From Prevotella sp. (GTDB lineage Bacteria > Bacteroidota > Bacteroidia > Bacteroidales > Bacteroidaceae): 62,139 nt of DNA. Below are positions 18,201 through 25,972 of this stretch, in pieces. A model generated the notes under the pieces. That model made no database searches, was not told where the DNA came from, and was given only the letters and a program-made list of their open reading frames with translations. Every line of letters starts with the position of its first letter. Positions within the stretch are counted from its first letter, which is position 1. The stretch spans positions 1 to 62,139 of the forward strand of contig JAFZVV010000014.1 in NCBI GenBank assembly GCA_017617615.1, written 5' to 3'. Both the position numbers and the translations under genes were made by a program.

Positions 18201-18694
18201 GTCAGTTCTCCCACGTCGATGGTCTGTCCTACCTGCAGCGGAATGGTGCGCTCGTCGAGCCGGCTCTTCGTCACCACGAGTTCGCTGAGTGCCTCAGGAC
18301 TGGAGACGACGTATGTCGACTGTCCGGCCTTCACTGCCCCATTGGCCACAGCCGAGAGGCGTGTGAGCACCTCGGTGCGCAATATCTCGTTGGCGGCCTG
18401 CCGCTGACCGTATTTCACTGCCCTCTTGAACGATGACGGAAAGAAGAGCACCTGTTCCTGTCCCATCACCTGCGTGAGGTCGTGGTAGAAATACCCCGCC
18501 GTGTCGGCATCCTTCATGATGAAGAGCATGATGGTATGGATGCGGGTATCGAGGGCTGCGAAGAGCAGTGGCGCTGCCGACCCCGCCAATCCCTTGAGGT
18601 GTATGGTGCCTTTCCTGGTATCACCCAACAGTTTGGCCAATGCCGCACACTGTGGTGCGGCACCATAAGATTGCTGTAGTTCTTGGATGGTCAT
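15263..18694 (-). CDS. mfd: transcription-repair coupling factor
   Basis: A 1143-aa ATP-dependent translocase that removes stalled RNA polymerase at lesions and recruits UvrA. In order: UvrB-like N-terminal module, a CarD-like RNA-polymerase-interaction domain around MEPGDYIVHVDFGIGKF, the helicase core with Walker A GDVGFGKT (about residue 605), DEEQ box (about 705), SATPIPRTL, QMRGRVGRS, and the C-terminal TRCF domain. Length is normal. The long open frames on the opposite strand inside this gene are shadows. Confidence 0.98.
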   Translation of the reverse strand: MTIQELQQSYGAAPQCAALAKLLGDTRKGTIHLKGLAGSAAPLLFAALDTRIHTIMLFIMKDADTAGYFYHDLTQVMGQEQVLFFPSSFKRAVKYGQRQAANEILRTEVLTRLSAVANGAVKAGQSTYVVSSPEALSELVVTKSRLDERTIPLQVGQTIDVGELTGRLRDLGFEMHDYVYEPGQFAQRGSIIDVYSFSSEYPFRIDFFGDEVDTIRTFDIQTQLSKDMKQHVEIVPEILGGEKMPFLNFLPEDTVMVVDDLDYVTQTIGRIYDEGFSTQAMAERLEGADERQRDEIMREMRKENQLVSERQFAREAERFRTIELGTQPHETPDASVTFDMSPQPIFHKNFTLLRQTLDDYILKGYKVFMLSDSTKQIQRLHDILSADEEGMEMPPVAFTPVDKTLHEGFADNTRRVCCFTDHQIFERFHKYNLRSDAARAGKMALTMKELQEMEPGDYIVHVDFGIGKFGGLVRVPTKDSYQEMIRIIYQRGDMVDVSIHSLYKISKYRRADSGEPPRLSTLGTGAWERMKERTKKRIKDIARDLIKLYARRRHVKGFAFSPDTYMQHELEGSFLYEDTPDQLKATNDVKADMESPRPMDRLVCGDVGFGKTEVAVRAAFKAAADSKQVAVLVPTTVLAFQHFQTFKERLANLPVRVDYLSRARTAKQVREILVQLKEGRIDILIGTHKMLGKNVEWKDLGLLIIDEEQKFGVSTKEKLRTMKANVDTLTMSATPIPRTLQFSLMGARDMSIIRTPPPNRYPIYTELTTYSHEVIADAVNFEMSRNGQVYVVSSRINSLPEIARLIEKYVPDARIAIGHGQMKPEELEKIIMGFINYDYDVLISTTIVENGIDIPNANTILINDAHRFGLSDIHQMRGRVGRSNKKAFCYLMAPPKAFLPADARKRLEAVESFSELGSGFNLAMQDLDLRGAGNLLGAEQSGFMEDLGYETYQKILNQAITELKNEEFSDFYEEEIASGREVSGDEFVEDCSLESDLEMYFPDNYVPGSSERMLLYRELDNIVSESELEAYQKRLEDRFGKIPREGMELMQVVPLRQLGKQLGCEKIILKQGNMQMRFVSNTDSPFYRSAAFSKVLRFVNKHLRRCKLTEAYGRNSLNIKGVETVGEAVFLLREMINETVLTD

Positions 18695-18761
18695 GGGAAG
18701 ATTTTTTTATTGAAGATTGAAGATTGAAAATTGATAATTATTTTCGTTAACACATTTTTTT

Positions 18762-18823
18762 CAATTATCAATCAACAGAAGACCGGAATCAATTTTCAAT
18801 CGACAGGAGGTCGGAATCAATTT
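18762..18823. repeat. two-copy repeat related to the 9342 array but with a different 9-nt core
   Basis: Two 28-bp units start at 18762 and 18790, each reading CAATTxTCAATCx, then 9 variable bases (ACAGAAGAC, ACAGGAGGT), then CGGAATC. The reverse complement of the 9342-9580 unit has the same flanks with core GGCGCAGCC. The second copy overlaps the stop codon of the gene ending at 18817. An ATTGAAGATTGAAAATT stretch lies beside it (18711-18740). Confidence 0.8.
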
Positions 18824-19572
18824 TGTTTGGGCATGGGCGGGTATTTACGGAACCAGCCGTCGAGCCGGAGGCGCATCACGCCGAAGAATGCCTCGCCGAA
18901 GATGCCACCGCTCATCTTGCTCACTCCCTCACGGCGGTTGACGAACACTACAGGCACCTCCTTGATACGGAACCCTATCTTGTAGGCAGTGAACTTCATC
19001 TCTATCTGGAACCCATAGCCCTTGAAACGTATCTTGTCGAGTTCGATGGTCTCGAGAACACGTCGTTTGTAGCACTTGAACCCAGCAGTAGTGTCGTGAA
19101 TCTTGAATCCCGTGACCAGCCTGACGTATATCGACGCGAAATAACTCATGAGCACCCTTCCCATGGGCCAGTTCACCACATTCACGCCACTGACATAGCG
19201 CGAGCCGATGGCGAGGTCGTAGCCCTCGTCGTGGCATGCAGCGTAGAGGCGTGGCAGGTCGTTGGGGTCATGACTGAAGTCGGCATCCATCTCGAAGATG
19301 TAGTCGTAGCCATGCTCCAGCGCCCACTTGAATCCCATGATATAGGCGGTGCCGAGTCCCTGTTTCCCTTCCCTCTCGAGGATGAAAAGGCGGTCGGAGA
19401 ATTCACTTCCGATGAGTCTGTGCACGATGGCAGCGGTGCCGTCGGGACTCCCGTCGTCGATGACCAGGACATGGAAACTCTTCTCCAGACCGAACACCGC
19501 CCGGATAATCTTTTCGATATTCTCTTTCTCGTTATAAGTAGGTATGATAACGATGCTGTCTGACTGGTTCAT
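18817..19572 (-). CDS. polyprenol monophosphomannose synthase (DPM1-like GT2)
   Basis: A 251-aa family 2 glycosyltransferase of the Dpm1/Ppm1 type, which transfers mannose from GDP-mannose to polyprenyl phosphate at the inner face of the membrane. Visible are IIPTYNEKENI, the nucleotide-sugar DDGSPDGT, the DAD metal site in EMDADFSHDP, and the family block GSRYVSGVNVVNWP. There is no C-terminal membrane domain, as in the short type. It has its own promoter and a 164-bp gap from plsC upstream. The mannosyl-lipid could feed surface glycan or protein O-glycosylation. Confidence 0.92.
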   Translation of the reverse strand: MNQSDSIVIIPTYNEKENIEKIIRAVFGLEKSFHVLVIDDGSPDGTAAIVHRLIGSEFSDRLFILEREGKQGLGTAYIMGFKWALEHGYDYIFEMDADFSHDPNDLPRLYAACHDEGYDLAIGSRYVSGVNVVNWPMGRVLMSYFASIYVRLVTGFKIHDTTAGFKCYKRRVLETIELDKIRFKGYGFQIEMKFTAYKIGFRIKEVPVVFVNRREGVSKMSGGIFGEAFFGVMRLRLDGWFRKYPPMPKQN

Positions 19573-19619
19573 GATTGAAGTGTTAGTTTCTTTTATACTG
19601 TGACAACCGTTTCAAGGAG

Positions 19620-19627
19620 CAAATATA
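19620..19627 (-). promoter_or_regulatory. promoter element of the DPM1-like gene
   Basis: On the minus strand TATATTTG lies 48 bp upstream of the start at 19572. No clear -33 element. An AT-rich TTGAAAATT-type repeat (19636-19720) fills the rest of this gap. Confidence 0.5.
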
Positions 19628-19635
19628 CATATTAT

Positions 19636-19720
19636 TATTGAAAATTGAATATTCGAAATTAAAAATTGAATATTGAATATTGAAAATTCAAAATTGAATA
19701 TTCAAAAATATTTTCTAAGG
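19636..19720. repeat. AT-rich TTGAATATT/TTGAAAATT repeat
   Basis: Repeated ATTGAATATTGAAAATTC-type words fill most of the gap between plsC (stop 19737) and the DPM1-like gene. Same family as the runs at 11-58 and 9331-9590. Confidence 0.7.
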
Positions 19721-19736
19721 GCCCTGTAATTGAAAT

Positions 19737-20495
19737 TCACTGGTCGGGGTTCTCGACAAATCCCTGGTATTCGGGCACGAGCGCCGACATCACCGCCTGG
19801 TAACTGTCGTTGAGCGTGGTGGTGATGTTCGTTGTGCCTTGCTCTACGGGGTAGAGAGGCTGATGGATGGTGAGGCTCAGCGGGTGCCAATTGACGAAAT
19901 GCCAGTCGTTGGTGCGGGGCATGACATTGAAAGAGCCATTGATTGTGAGTGGCACTACGGGCAGTTGCAGTTCATCGGCGAGCATAAACGCGCCACGCGT
20001 AAACTTCCCCATATGACCAGTGAACGACCGTGCCCCTTCGGGGAATACCACGAGAGAGATGCCGTCCTTGAGCACCTCACGCGCCTTGTCGTACGACTCC
20101 TTGATGCGTTTCGGTCCACGCTTGTCGATGATAATCTGGTGCGATGCCTTGCAAGCCTGTCCCACAAAGGGAATTTTCAGAATCTGGTATTTCATCATCC
20201 ACTTGAAGTTGCGCCCCAGAAATCCGTAGATGAGGAAGATGTCGAAGGCGCCTTGGTGATTGGCCACGAAGACATACGAGCGGTTTTTCTCCAGATGCTC
20301 ACGCCCCTCTACCTTCACGGGCAGGAGCATGAGTCGGACGAATGCCTTTCCCCACCACCTTCCGGGATAATAGCCCCAGAAATGTCCATTTCCGATGGCA
20401 CATCCTATGACAACCATTAAGGCGATGATGATGGTCCATACCAACAGCAAGGGTATGGCGATGAACAACTGATAGATACGATAGATGTATTTCAT
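19737..20495 (-). CDS. plsC: 1-acyl-sn-glycerol-3-phosphate acyltransferase
   Basis: A 252-aa membrane-bound enzyme that acylates lysophosphatidic acid to phosphatidic acid. An N-terminal hydrophobic segment (about 11-35) anchors it. The acyltransferase box NHQGAFD (79-85, catalytic His80 and Asp85) and the glycerol-phosphate binding FPEGARS (151-157) are both present. It is the last gene of a five-gene minus-strand operon and starts 14 bp after the phosphoesterase. Confidence 0.94.
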   Translation of the reverse strand: MKYIYRIYQLFIAIPLLLVWTIIIALMVVIGCAIGNGHFWGYYPGRWWGKAFVRLMLLPVKVEGREHLEKNRSYVFVANHQGAFDIFLIYGFLGRNFKWMMKYQILKIPFVGQACKASHQIIIDKRGPKRIKESYDKAREVLKDGISLVVFPEGARSFTGHMGKFTRGAFMLADELQLPVVPLTINGSFNVMPRTNDWHFVNWHPLSLTIHQPLYPVEQGTTNITTTLNDSYQAVMSALVPEYQGFVENPDQ

Positions 20496-20509
20496 GATAC
20501 CAAAAGTAT

Positions 20510-21712
20510 TTATTTCTCGTTATACACACTCTGCTGTTCAGGCGAAGTCTTTCGGTGCAGCGTGAGGAGCACCACCTCGCCGGTGACGTTGAATCGCATG
20601 GGAATGAGCGCACCCAGTCCCTTGGTAACGAAGAGCTGTCGCTCGCCCTCCTGATAGAGACCCTTGTCTTCGGAGTATCTCAGCGAGGTGAGGGTGATAC
20701 CGAAAAGACTCATCTGTCCGCCGTGGGTGTGTCCGCTCAGCGTCAGTTGCACGTCGCTCTTGGGCAGCGCTTGCGTGCGCCAGCTCCTCGGATTATGCGC
20801 CAGGAGGATGGCAAACTGTCCCTTGCCTACACCCTCGACGGCATCTTCCACGCGTCCGTAACCATGGTCGGTGTTCACCTTTTCATTGTCTTCCATGCCA
20901 CAGAGGTAAATGCTATCGTTGCCATGGTGCAGCACATAGTTGTCGTTGAGTAGCAAGTGCCATCCCATGTTGCGTTCCATTTGCTGTGTCTGTTTCTCGT
21001 ACGCCAGTTTCTGGCGGGGTTTGCCACCCAGGTAAGTGGAGTAGTCATGGTTGCCGAGGATGGAGAACACACCGTCGGTGGCTTTCAGCCTGCCGAGCAC
21101 AGGGAGTTTCTCCCTCAGTTCCCACGGTCCCACGTTCTGGATGTCGCCGAGGAAGAAGATTGCATCAGCGTTCATCGCCAGGAGCGAGTCGACCGCCTCT
21201 TCGAGCACCCGCTCATCGCCCGACGTATAACTGCCCACATGCGCGTCGGAGAAAAGGGCAATGCGGTAGCCGTCGAAAGCCTCGGGTAGATCGGAGAAAT
21301 AGCAGTCGACGCTGTTGACATCGAAATGCTGGAAACCGACGAACGTACCGAATGTCGTGGGCACCGCCGCCAACAAGCCCATGGCCATGCCCGTGGTCAT
21401 GCCGAAGTGGTGCCGCCACCGGCGTTTCCCTTTCAGCCAGTCGGCCACGCCCACCACGATGGCCAACAGCACCTTGGGCAGGGTGAACACGCCGAGAACG
21501 AGGAGATAGAAATTGAGCCATCGCTGGTTCTCGGGCACGAAATTAGTGGAGCACAGCAGAATGATGGTATAAATGACGAGTACGGAGGTAATGACCCACC
21601 ATGCCACCTTCAGTGCCACCGACTTGGTATAGCGGCACACATACCGCCTATAGAGGTAATAGTCGGGCAAAAGGATGAGCAGGAAAAAAAGAGGCCAGAA
21701 TCTTGCTATCAT
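20510..21712 (-). CDS. membrane metallophosphoesterase (YkuE-like)
   Basis: A 400-aa protein with four or so N-terminal membrane segments (residues 1-125), then a calcineurin-like phosphoesterase domain. Metal-binding motifs in order: FSDAHVGSY, LGDIQN, GNHDYS, LAHNPRS and SGHTHGG. YkuE-type enzymes act at the membrane, but their substrates are poorly known; a UDP-sugar or phospholipid substrate would fit the neighbouring plsC. Adjacent genes are 12-14 bp away on both sides. Confidence 0.92.
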   Translation of the reverse strand: MIARFWPLFFLLILLPDYYLYRRYVCRYTKSVALKVAWWVITSVLVIYTIILLCSTNFVPENQRWLNFYLLVLGVFTLPKVLLAIVVGVADWLKGKRRWRHHFGMTTGMAMGLLAAVPTTFGTFVGFQHFDVNSVDCYFSDLPEAFDGYRIALFSDAHVGSYTSGDERVLEEAVDSLLAMNADAIFFLGDIQNVGPWELREKLPVLGRLKATDGVFSILGNHDYSTYLGGKPRQKLAYEKQTQQMERNMGWHLLLNDNYVLHHGNDSIYLCGMEDNEKVNTDHGYGRVEDAVEGVGKGQFAILLAHNPRSWRTQALPKSDVQLTLSGHTHGGQMSLFGITLTSLRYSEDKGLYQEGERQLFVTKGLGALIPMRFNVTGEVVLLTLHRKTSPEQQSVYNEK

Positions 21713-21724
21713 GAATGTTGTCTT

Positions 21725-22552
21725 TTATCGCATAATACTTGTAGAGAGGAACTTCCGTGCCAGTTCCAGGGGCACGCCACGCCGCATGGCATAGTCGTGC
21801 AGCTGGTCGTCGCCAATCTTCCCTATGTTGAAATAGCGTGCTTCGGGATGGGCAATCATCAGACCGGAGACCGACGCATGCGGACGCATGGCACCATGCT
21901 CGGTGAGGCGTATGCCTATCTCGCCGATGTCTACCAGCCTGTCGATGATGAAATTGAGGCTGGTGTCGGGCAATGAGGGATAGCCCACTGCCGGACGGAT
22001 GCCCTGGAAGGCCTCGGCATGCATCTCGTCGATGGTGAGGTGCTCGTCGGGAGCATATCCCCAGAGCCGTGTGCGCACCTCCTGATGCACCTTCTCTGCC
22101 GTGGCCTCTGCCAGCCTGTCGGCCAGTGTCTGCGCAAGCATGCGGGCATAGGGGTCGTCGTCATGGCTGTTCTCCATCATCATGTCGACGGTGGCGGCGA
22201 AGACCCCTATCCTGTCGGCGATGCCCGTAGAGGCGGGCCTCACGAAATCGGCAAGTGAGAGACATGCCCCCACGGCGGGGTCGGGCGTCTGCTGCCGTAG
22301 CATCGGCATGCGCAGTCCGCCCACGATGATGTCGTCGCCCTCGCTGTTGGCCTCGTAGATGCCCACCACCGCATGGGTGGCGTATTCGCGGTCGAAGTCG
22401 CGGAGCATGGCCATTGCATCGTCATGCAACTCTCCCCGTCCTTCGCGGGTCTTATTCCCCATCTGCCAAGCATGGTAGAAATAGAGCCAGTTGATATACG
22501 GCTCTACCTCGTGTATGGCATATGACATGACTTCTCTCATGGCCGTCAACAA
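21725..22552 (-). CDS. stand-alone methionine synthase (MetH) activation-domain protein
   Basis: A 275-aa protein that matches only the C-terminal reactivation domain of cobalamin-dependent methionine synthase (PF02965), which in full MetH binds SAM to remethylate inactive cob(II)alamin. Hallmarks: ADFV, DRLAEATAEKVHQEVRTRLWGY, the SAM-binding RPAVGYP, TEHGAMRPHASVSG, HPEARYFNIGKI and DQLHDYAMRRG. Homocysteine, folate and cobalamin domains are absent, so it must work in trans with a truncated MetH elsewhere or have another SAM-linked role. It overlaps the end of pyrC by 7 bp. Confidence 0.9.
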   Translation of the reverse strand: MLTAMREVMSYAIHEVEPYINWLYFYHAWQMGNKTREGRGELHDDAMAMLRDFDREYATHAVVGIYEANSEGDDIIVGGLRMPMLRQQTPDPAVGACLSLADFVRPASTGIADRIGVFAATVDMMMENSHDDDPYARMLAQTLADRLAEATAEKVHQEVRTRLWGYAPDEHLTIDEMHAEAFQGIRPAVGYPSLPDTSLNFIIDRLVDIGEIGIRLTEHGAMRPHASVSGLMIAHPEARYFNIGKIGDDQLHDYAMRRGVPLELARKFLSTSIMR

Positions 22553-23889
22553 CGGAATAATACTTGTTCGCCCCGGGAGGTGTCGTCGAAACAGCCGTCA
22601 TCGAGCACATGGTACCCGTTGCAGAACGTATGTTCGACACGCCAGTCGAAGCGGCGTCCCTCGAGGGGACTCCACCCACACTTGCTCTGGATGACGCCAG
22701 GCGTGACTGTCCATGGCGCATGGGGGCGAACCACCACCACGTCGGCCTTGTAGCCCGGCCTGAGGAATCCCCGTCGGCTGATGTCGAAGAGGATGGCTGG
22801 GTTGTGGCACATCAGTTGCACGAGACGGGGGAGCGACAAGACACCCTCGTCGGATAGCTGAAGCATTGCAGGCAACGAGAACTGCACCATGGGCATGCCC
22901 GATGCCGCGCGGCGACATCCTCCCTGCTTGTCTTCGATGCGGTGTGGTGCATGGTCGGTTGCCACGGTGAGGATGGTGCCATCGGCGAGGGCGCGGCGCA
23001 GGGCATCGCGGTCGGCGGCGGTCTTCACGGCAGGGTTGCACTTCACCCGTGTGCCGAGAGTGGCATAGTCGGCATCGCTGAAGAGCAGATGGGCAACCAC
23101 TGCCTCGGCGGTAACCCCTGGCAAAGACCGGGTAACGTCGCACGGCTCAAAGAGTTCCAGTTCACGTTGGGTGGAGAGGTGTGCGACGTGGAGCCGCGCC
23201 CCATACTCCCTTGCCAGCGTTACGGCATGTGCCGTGGAGGCATAGCATGCCTCGGCAGAGCGTATCTGGGGGTGGAGAGTCACGGGCGGGTCATCGCCAA
23301 AGCGCGAGATGATATCGGCCATGGCGCTGTTGACCATCGTCGTATCCTCGCAATGCGCCACGATGGGCAGTGTGGCCTCTGCGAACAGCCGACGCAGTGC
23401 GTCGTCGCTGTCGACGAGCATATTCCCCGTGGAGGAGCCCATAAACAACTTGATTCCGGGTACACGGTGATGGTCGAGTTGCCTGAGCAACGCGGTATTG
23501 TCGTTGGTAGCACCGAAGAAGAAGGCATAGTTGACATGGCTCTTCCCTGCCGCAATGCGACACTTCTCGTCAAGTGCCTCAATGGTCACCGTCTGCGGCA
23601 CGGTATTGGGCATGTCGAAGAACGTGGTGACACCGCCATAGGCGGCAGCTCGGCTCTCGCTCTCGATGTCGGCCTTCTGTGTGAGTCCCGGTTCACGGAA
23701 GTGCACATGCGTGTCGATGACGCCAGGCATAACGACGCACCCCATGGCGTCTATGCGTCGGTCATAGGAGCCATGGGGTGTGTCTCTGTCAAGGGAAACC
23801 TGACTGATGGTATCTCCATCGATGACGATGTGTCCGAATGCGGTTTTTCCCTCGTTGATGATTGTCGCATTCGAGATGAGTGTTCTCAT
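22546..23889 (-). CDS. pyrC: dihydroorotase
   Basis: A 447-aa amidohydrolase for the third step of pyrimidine synthesis (carbamoyl-aspartate to dihydroorotate). The metal site HVHFRE (61-66), substrate segment ESESRAAAYGGVTTFFDMPNT, AHCED and TDHAPH are visible. The start at 23889 is set by the conserved MRTLISNATII N-terminus; the frame stays open another 86 codons upstream but that part overlaps the preceding gene and has no protein-like composition. Second gene of the operon. Confidence 0.95.
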   Translation of the reverse strand: MRTLISNATIINEGKTAFGHIVIDGDTISQVSLDRDTPHGSYDRRIDAMGCVVMPGVIDTHVHFREPGLTQKADIESESRAAAYGGVTTFFDMPNTVPQTVTIEALDEKCRIAAGKSHVNYAFFFGATNDNTALLRQLDHHRVPGIKLFMGSSTGNMLVDSDDALRRLFAEATLPIVAHCEDTTMVNSAMADIISRFGDDPPVTLHPQIRSAEACYASTAHAVTLAREYGARLHVAHLSTQRELELFEPCDVTRSLPGVTAEAVVAHLLFSDADYATLGTRVKCNPAVKTAADRDALRRALADGTILTVATDHAPHRIEDKQGGCRRAASGMPMVQFSLPAMLQLSDEGVLSLPRLVQLMCHNPAILFDISRRGFLRPGYKADVVVVRPHAPWTVTPGVIQSKCGWSPLEGRRFDWRVEHTFCNGYHVLDDGCFDDTSRGEQVLFRC

Positions 23890-23903
23890 TTGCAGACAAG
23901 TAT

Positions 23904-24737
23904 TTAAGGTGCTGCAGCGGCCATGGTGTCGGGCGCGGCGGGTGCTGCCAGGTCGGCAGGAGTGGGTGCCGAGGGTGGCGGCACGGTGGCTGGCGGTGGT
24001 GCGGCCGAAGCCTGCGCAGCATTTGTTGGTGGTGTTTCCAGTCCGTTGTTCACATTTTGCAGGTATTGCGCCTCGTTGATATACCACTTCACATAGGGGT
24101 CGTTCTTGAACGAATCGGAAGCCTTGCTCATCAGTTCCATCACCCATGGTGACATCTCGGGATAGGAGCCGAAGGTGTAGAGCATGAAGAACCCCGGTCC
24201 GAGGACATTGTCGAAATTCTCGCTGATGGAAGTGGTGACCAGCGAGTCGATGCTGCTGTGGATACGTAGTGCCTGCTGCGAGAGACGGGCATTCACTTCT
24301 TCCATATCCTCTCCATCCAAGAAGGCGCGTGTCTGTTCATGGTCGAGTTCATTCAATTGCATCGAGAGGCTGGAGAGTGTCGTCATGAACTGGTAGAGCT
24401 TGTCGTTGTGGGGTGTACCGCCCCATTCCGTTTTCTGGTTGTTCACCCTTACGGTGATGTCGCCACTCTCGAGCACAAGGGGCAGCCGTCCGGTATTGCC
24501 GAATGTGATGAAAGCCATGCGCACGGAATCAGTAGTACCGGCAAAGCCGAACTTCCCGTGTACGACCTCAGTGGAGTCGAGTTCCTTGAGTTGGTTGTCT
24601 CCCAATGTCGAGAGATACATCATCCTGCTGTCGAGACTGGAGATGTCTGACGAACCCTCGATATTGTATGATTTCATACACGAAGAGGCAGAAATCAATA
24701 CTGAAAACACCGCGAAGAAGGATAAATATTTAGTCAT
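23904..24737 (-). CDS. DUF4369-type lipoprotein with Pro/Ala-rich tail
   Basis: A 277-aa lipoprotein: signal ends LISASSC. The N-terminal half (IEGSSDISSLDSRMMYLSTL ... TEVVHGKFGFAGTTD ... LVLESGDITVRV) is the DUF4369 fold usually found in front of thioredoxin-like domains in Bacteroidetes. Here no thioredoxin domain follows; instead the last 45 residues are almost only Ala, Pro and Thr, a likely flexible linker or wall-spanning tail. First gene of the operon that continues with pyrC 14 bp later. Confidence 0.88.
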   Translation of the reverse strand: MTKYLSFFAVFSVLISASSCMKSYNIEGSSDISSLDSRMMYLSTLGDNQLKELDSTEVVHGKFGFAGTTDSVRMAFITFGNTGRLPLVLESGDITVRVNNQKTEWGGTPHNDKLYQFMTTLSSLSMQLNELDHEQTRAFLDGEDMEEVNARLSQQALRIHSSIDSLVTTSISENFDNVLGPGFFMLYTFGSYPEMSPWVMELMSKASDSFKNDPYVKWYINEAQYLQNVNNGLETPPTNAAQASAAPPPATVPPPSAPTPADLAAPAAPDTMAAAAP

Positions 24738-24766
24738 AATTTAGGTTGCCATGTGATTTTGGCACA

Positions 24767-24774
24767 CAAAAATA
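24767..24774 (-). promoter_or_regulatory. promoter element of the DUF4369-pyrC-metallophosphoesterase-plsC operon
   Basis: On the minus strand TATTTTTG lies 30 bp upstream of the start at 24737. The -33 site is not clear. Confidence 0.5.
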
Positions 24775-24833
24775 CTATGTATAATCGAAGTGAGGAAAAA
24801 ATTTCATATTATTTTAGGTAATATCGCCCACTT

Positions 24834-25247
24834 TTACCTTTTTTTAATATCTTTTTCCAACTCGTTGCCTATCCTATGGGTGGAATACATCTGCAGGATG
24901 GCTCCCACCAAAACGAAGATGACCCACTTGTTGTAAAAATAGGTGAGATAGGTAATCTTCGACATGAAATGCATGAGGAACTGGTAATAGGTATCGACCA
25001 TCAGCAATCCTGCGATGATGAAACAGGCACCCGAGAGCAACATGATTTTGCGGAGCCGGCGGATAGTGAAATTGTTGCCTTCGTAACGCTGCTGTGCCTG
25101 CATGGCGACGAAGAGGATGGCTCCAACGAGGAATACCCAACAGAACACCCTGGGATGCCACAGGAACGCACAACATCCTGCACCGGCTGCCATGAGGACG
25201 GCACCGATGAGATAGACGATAGTCTGCCATTTACTGAGCTGTCGCAT
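24834..25247 (-). CDS. small four-helix membrane protein, unknown function
   Basis: A 137-aa protein with four probable membrane helices (about IVYLIGAVLMAAGAGCC, VFCWVFLVGAILFVA, IMLLSGACFIIAGLLMV and WVIFVLVGAILQMYS). No catalytic motif. I chose the start at 25247 (MRQLSKWQ) over 25280 because it shortens the overlap with the upstream gene to 17 bp and gives a normal helix start. Coupling to the FtsB/DivIC-like gene suggests a role in the envelope or division. Confidence 0.82.
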   Translation of the reverse strand: MRQLSKWQTIVYLIGAVLMAAGAGCCAFLWHPRVFCWVFLVGAILFVAMQAQQRYEGNNFTIRRLRKIMLLSGACFIIAGLLMVDTYYQFLMHFMSKITYLTYFYNKWVIFVLVGAILQMYSTHRIGNELEKDIKKR

Positions 25248-25569
25248 GGGCTGCCTCCTCTTCTTCTTCCAGGTCATCACTCAGCACGAAGATGTCTTCG
25301 TCGTAGGCTTTCATGAAATAACGCTCGCGGGCAATCTTGCGGATGGCATCGGGATTGCGCTCCAACTCGCTCAGGCGCAGAGAGTCTTTCACGAACCGTG
25401 TCTGCTGTTTGTCGATTTCTTCTTCCAACTCACTGATTTGCTTCGAGTAGCGGTATCGCTGCAGCAGACTGTTCTCGCCGACGACAGTGAGCATCACCAC
25501 ACCGAGGATGCCGACGATGATATACTTGAAGCGGTCGAGAAACCGCAGGATGTTTTTTCCGATGTTCAT
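25231..25569 (-). CDS. septum formation initiator family protein (FtsB/DivIC-like)
   Basis: A 112-aa bitopic protein: short cytoplasmic N-terminus, one membrane helix (about 17-32), a coiled coil (QISELEEEIDKQQTRF), then the family motif with ARERYFMKAYDEDIFVL and an acidic tail EEEEEAA. Such proteins join FtsL and FtsQ in the periplasmic division complex. It is preceded by a canonical promoter with an unusually long leader and overlaps the next membrane-protein gene. Confidence 0.93.
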   Translation of the reverse strand: MNIGKNILRFLDRFKYIIVGILGVVMLTVVGENSLLQRYRYSKQISELEEEIDKQQTRFVKDSLRLSELERNPDAIRKIARERYFMKAYDEDIFVLSDDLEEEEEAAHATAQ

Positions 25570-25972
25570 TACATTTCCAATTTGATTTGAGAAGGGAATG
25601 GAAGGAAAGTAAAAGGGGAGTTAAAGAGAATGTTTTCGTTAAACCAAATGAGCAGAGCCAAACTTGTTTGTGCTATGCCATGGCGAGAAAACATCGGCGA
25701 AGCCAAGTTAAAGGGACGATACCATTGCTTCTGGTGTCCGGCGCTCAATCCCTTGTGACTTGACGCTTACCCATCGACAGTCCTTTCCTGTTTCCTAACC
25801 TCCTACTCTTTTTATTCAATCCGCAAATATACTAATAAGTGGGCGGAAAGCCAAATAAATAACATTTTTTTGCTTTCATGGCACTATTTCGCCCATTCAG
25901 TTTGTCAATTGAAGATTATTCGCTAAATTCGCCACATCAACAAACACCAAAATCATTTTTATCCATCGCATC
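25570..25972. other. 403-bp divergent gap with a long untranslated leader
   Basis: No gene is visible. A minus-strand promoter at 25824-25855 would give a leader of about 250 nt before the FtsB/DivIC-like start at 25569. Near the start codon the leader contains GGAATGGAAGG and GGGGAGTTAAAG words of the repeat family seen at 31422, 33493 and 38603. No known riboswitch was recognised. The right part runs into the start of the prolyl oligopeptidase gene without a clear promoter. Confidence 0.55.
25824..25855 (-). promoter_or_regulatory. promoter of the FtsB/DivIC-like gene
   Basis: On the minus strand TTTG (25852-25855) and TATATTTG (25824-25831) are 20 bp apart, a close match to the Bacteroidetes consensus. 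Confidence 0.72.

Noticed and set aside
16073..18436. Two long plus-strand frames opposite mfd
   Set aside because: mfd is complete with all motifs; the frames are shadows.
23890..24147. 86-codon N-terminal extension of dihydroorotase
   Set aside because: Overlaps the preceding DUF4369 gene and is Arg/Cys/His-rich shadow; the conserved start is at 23889.
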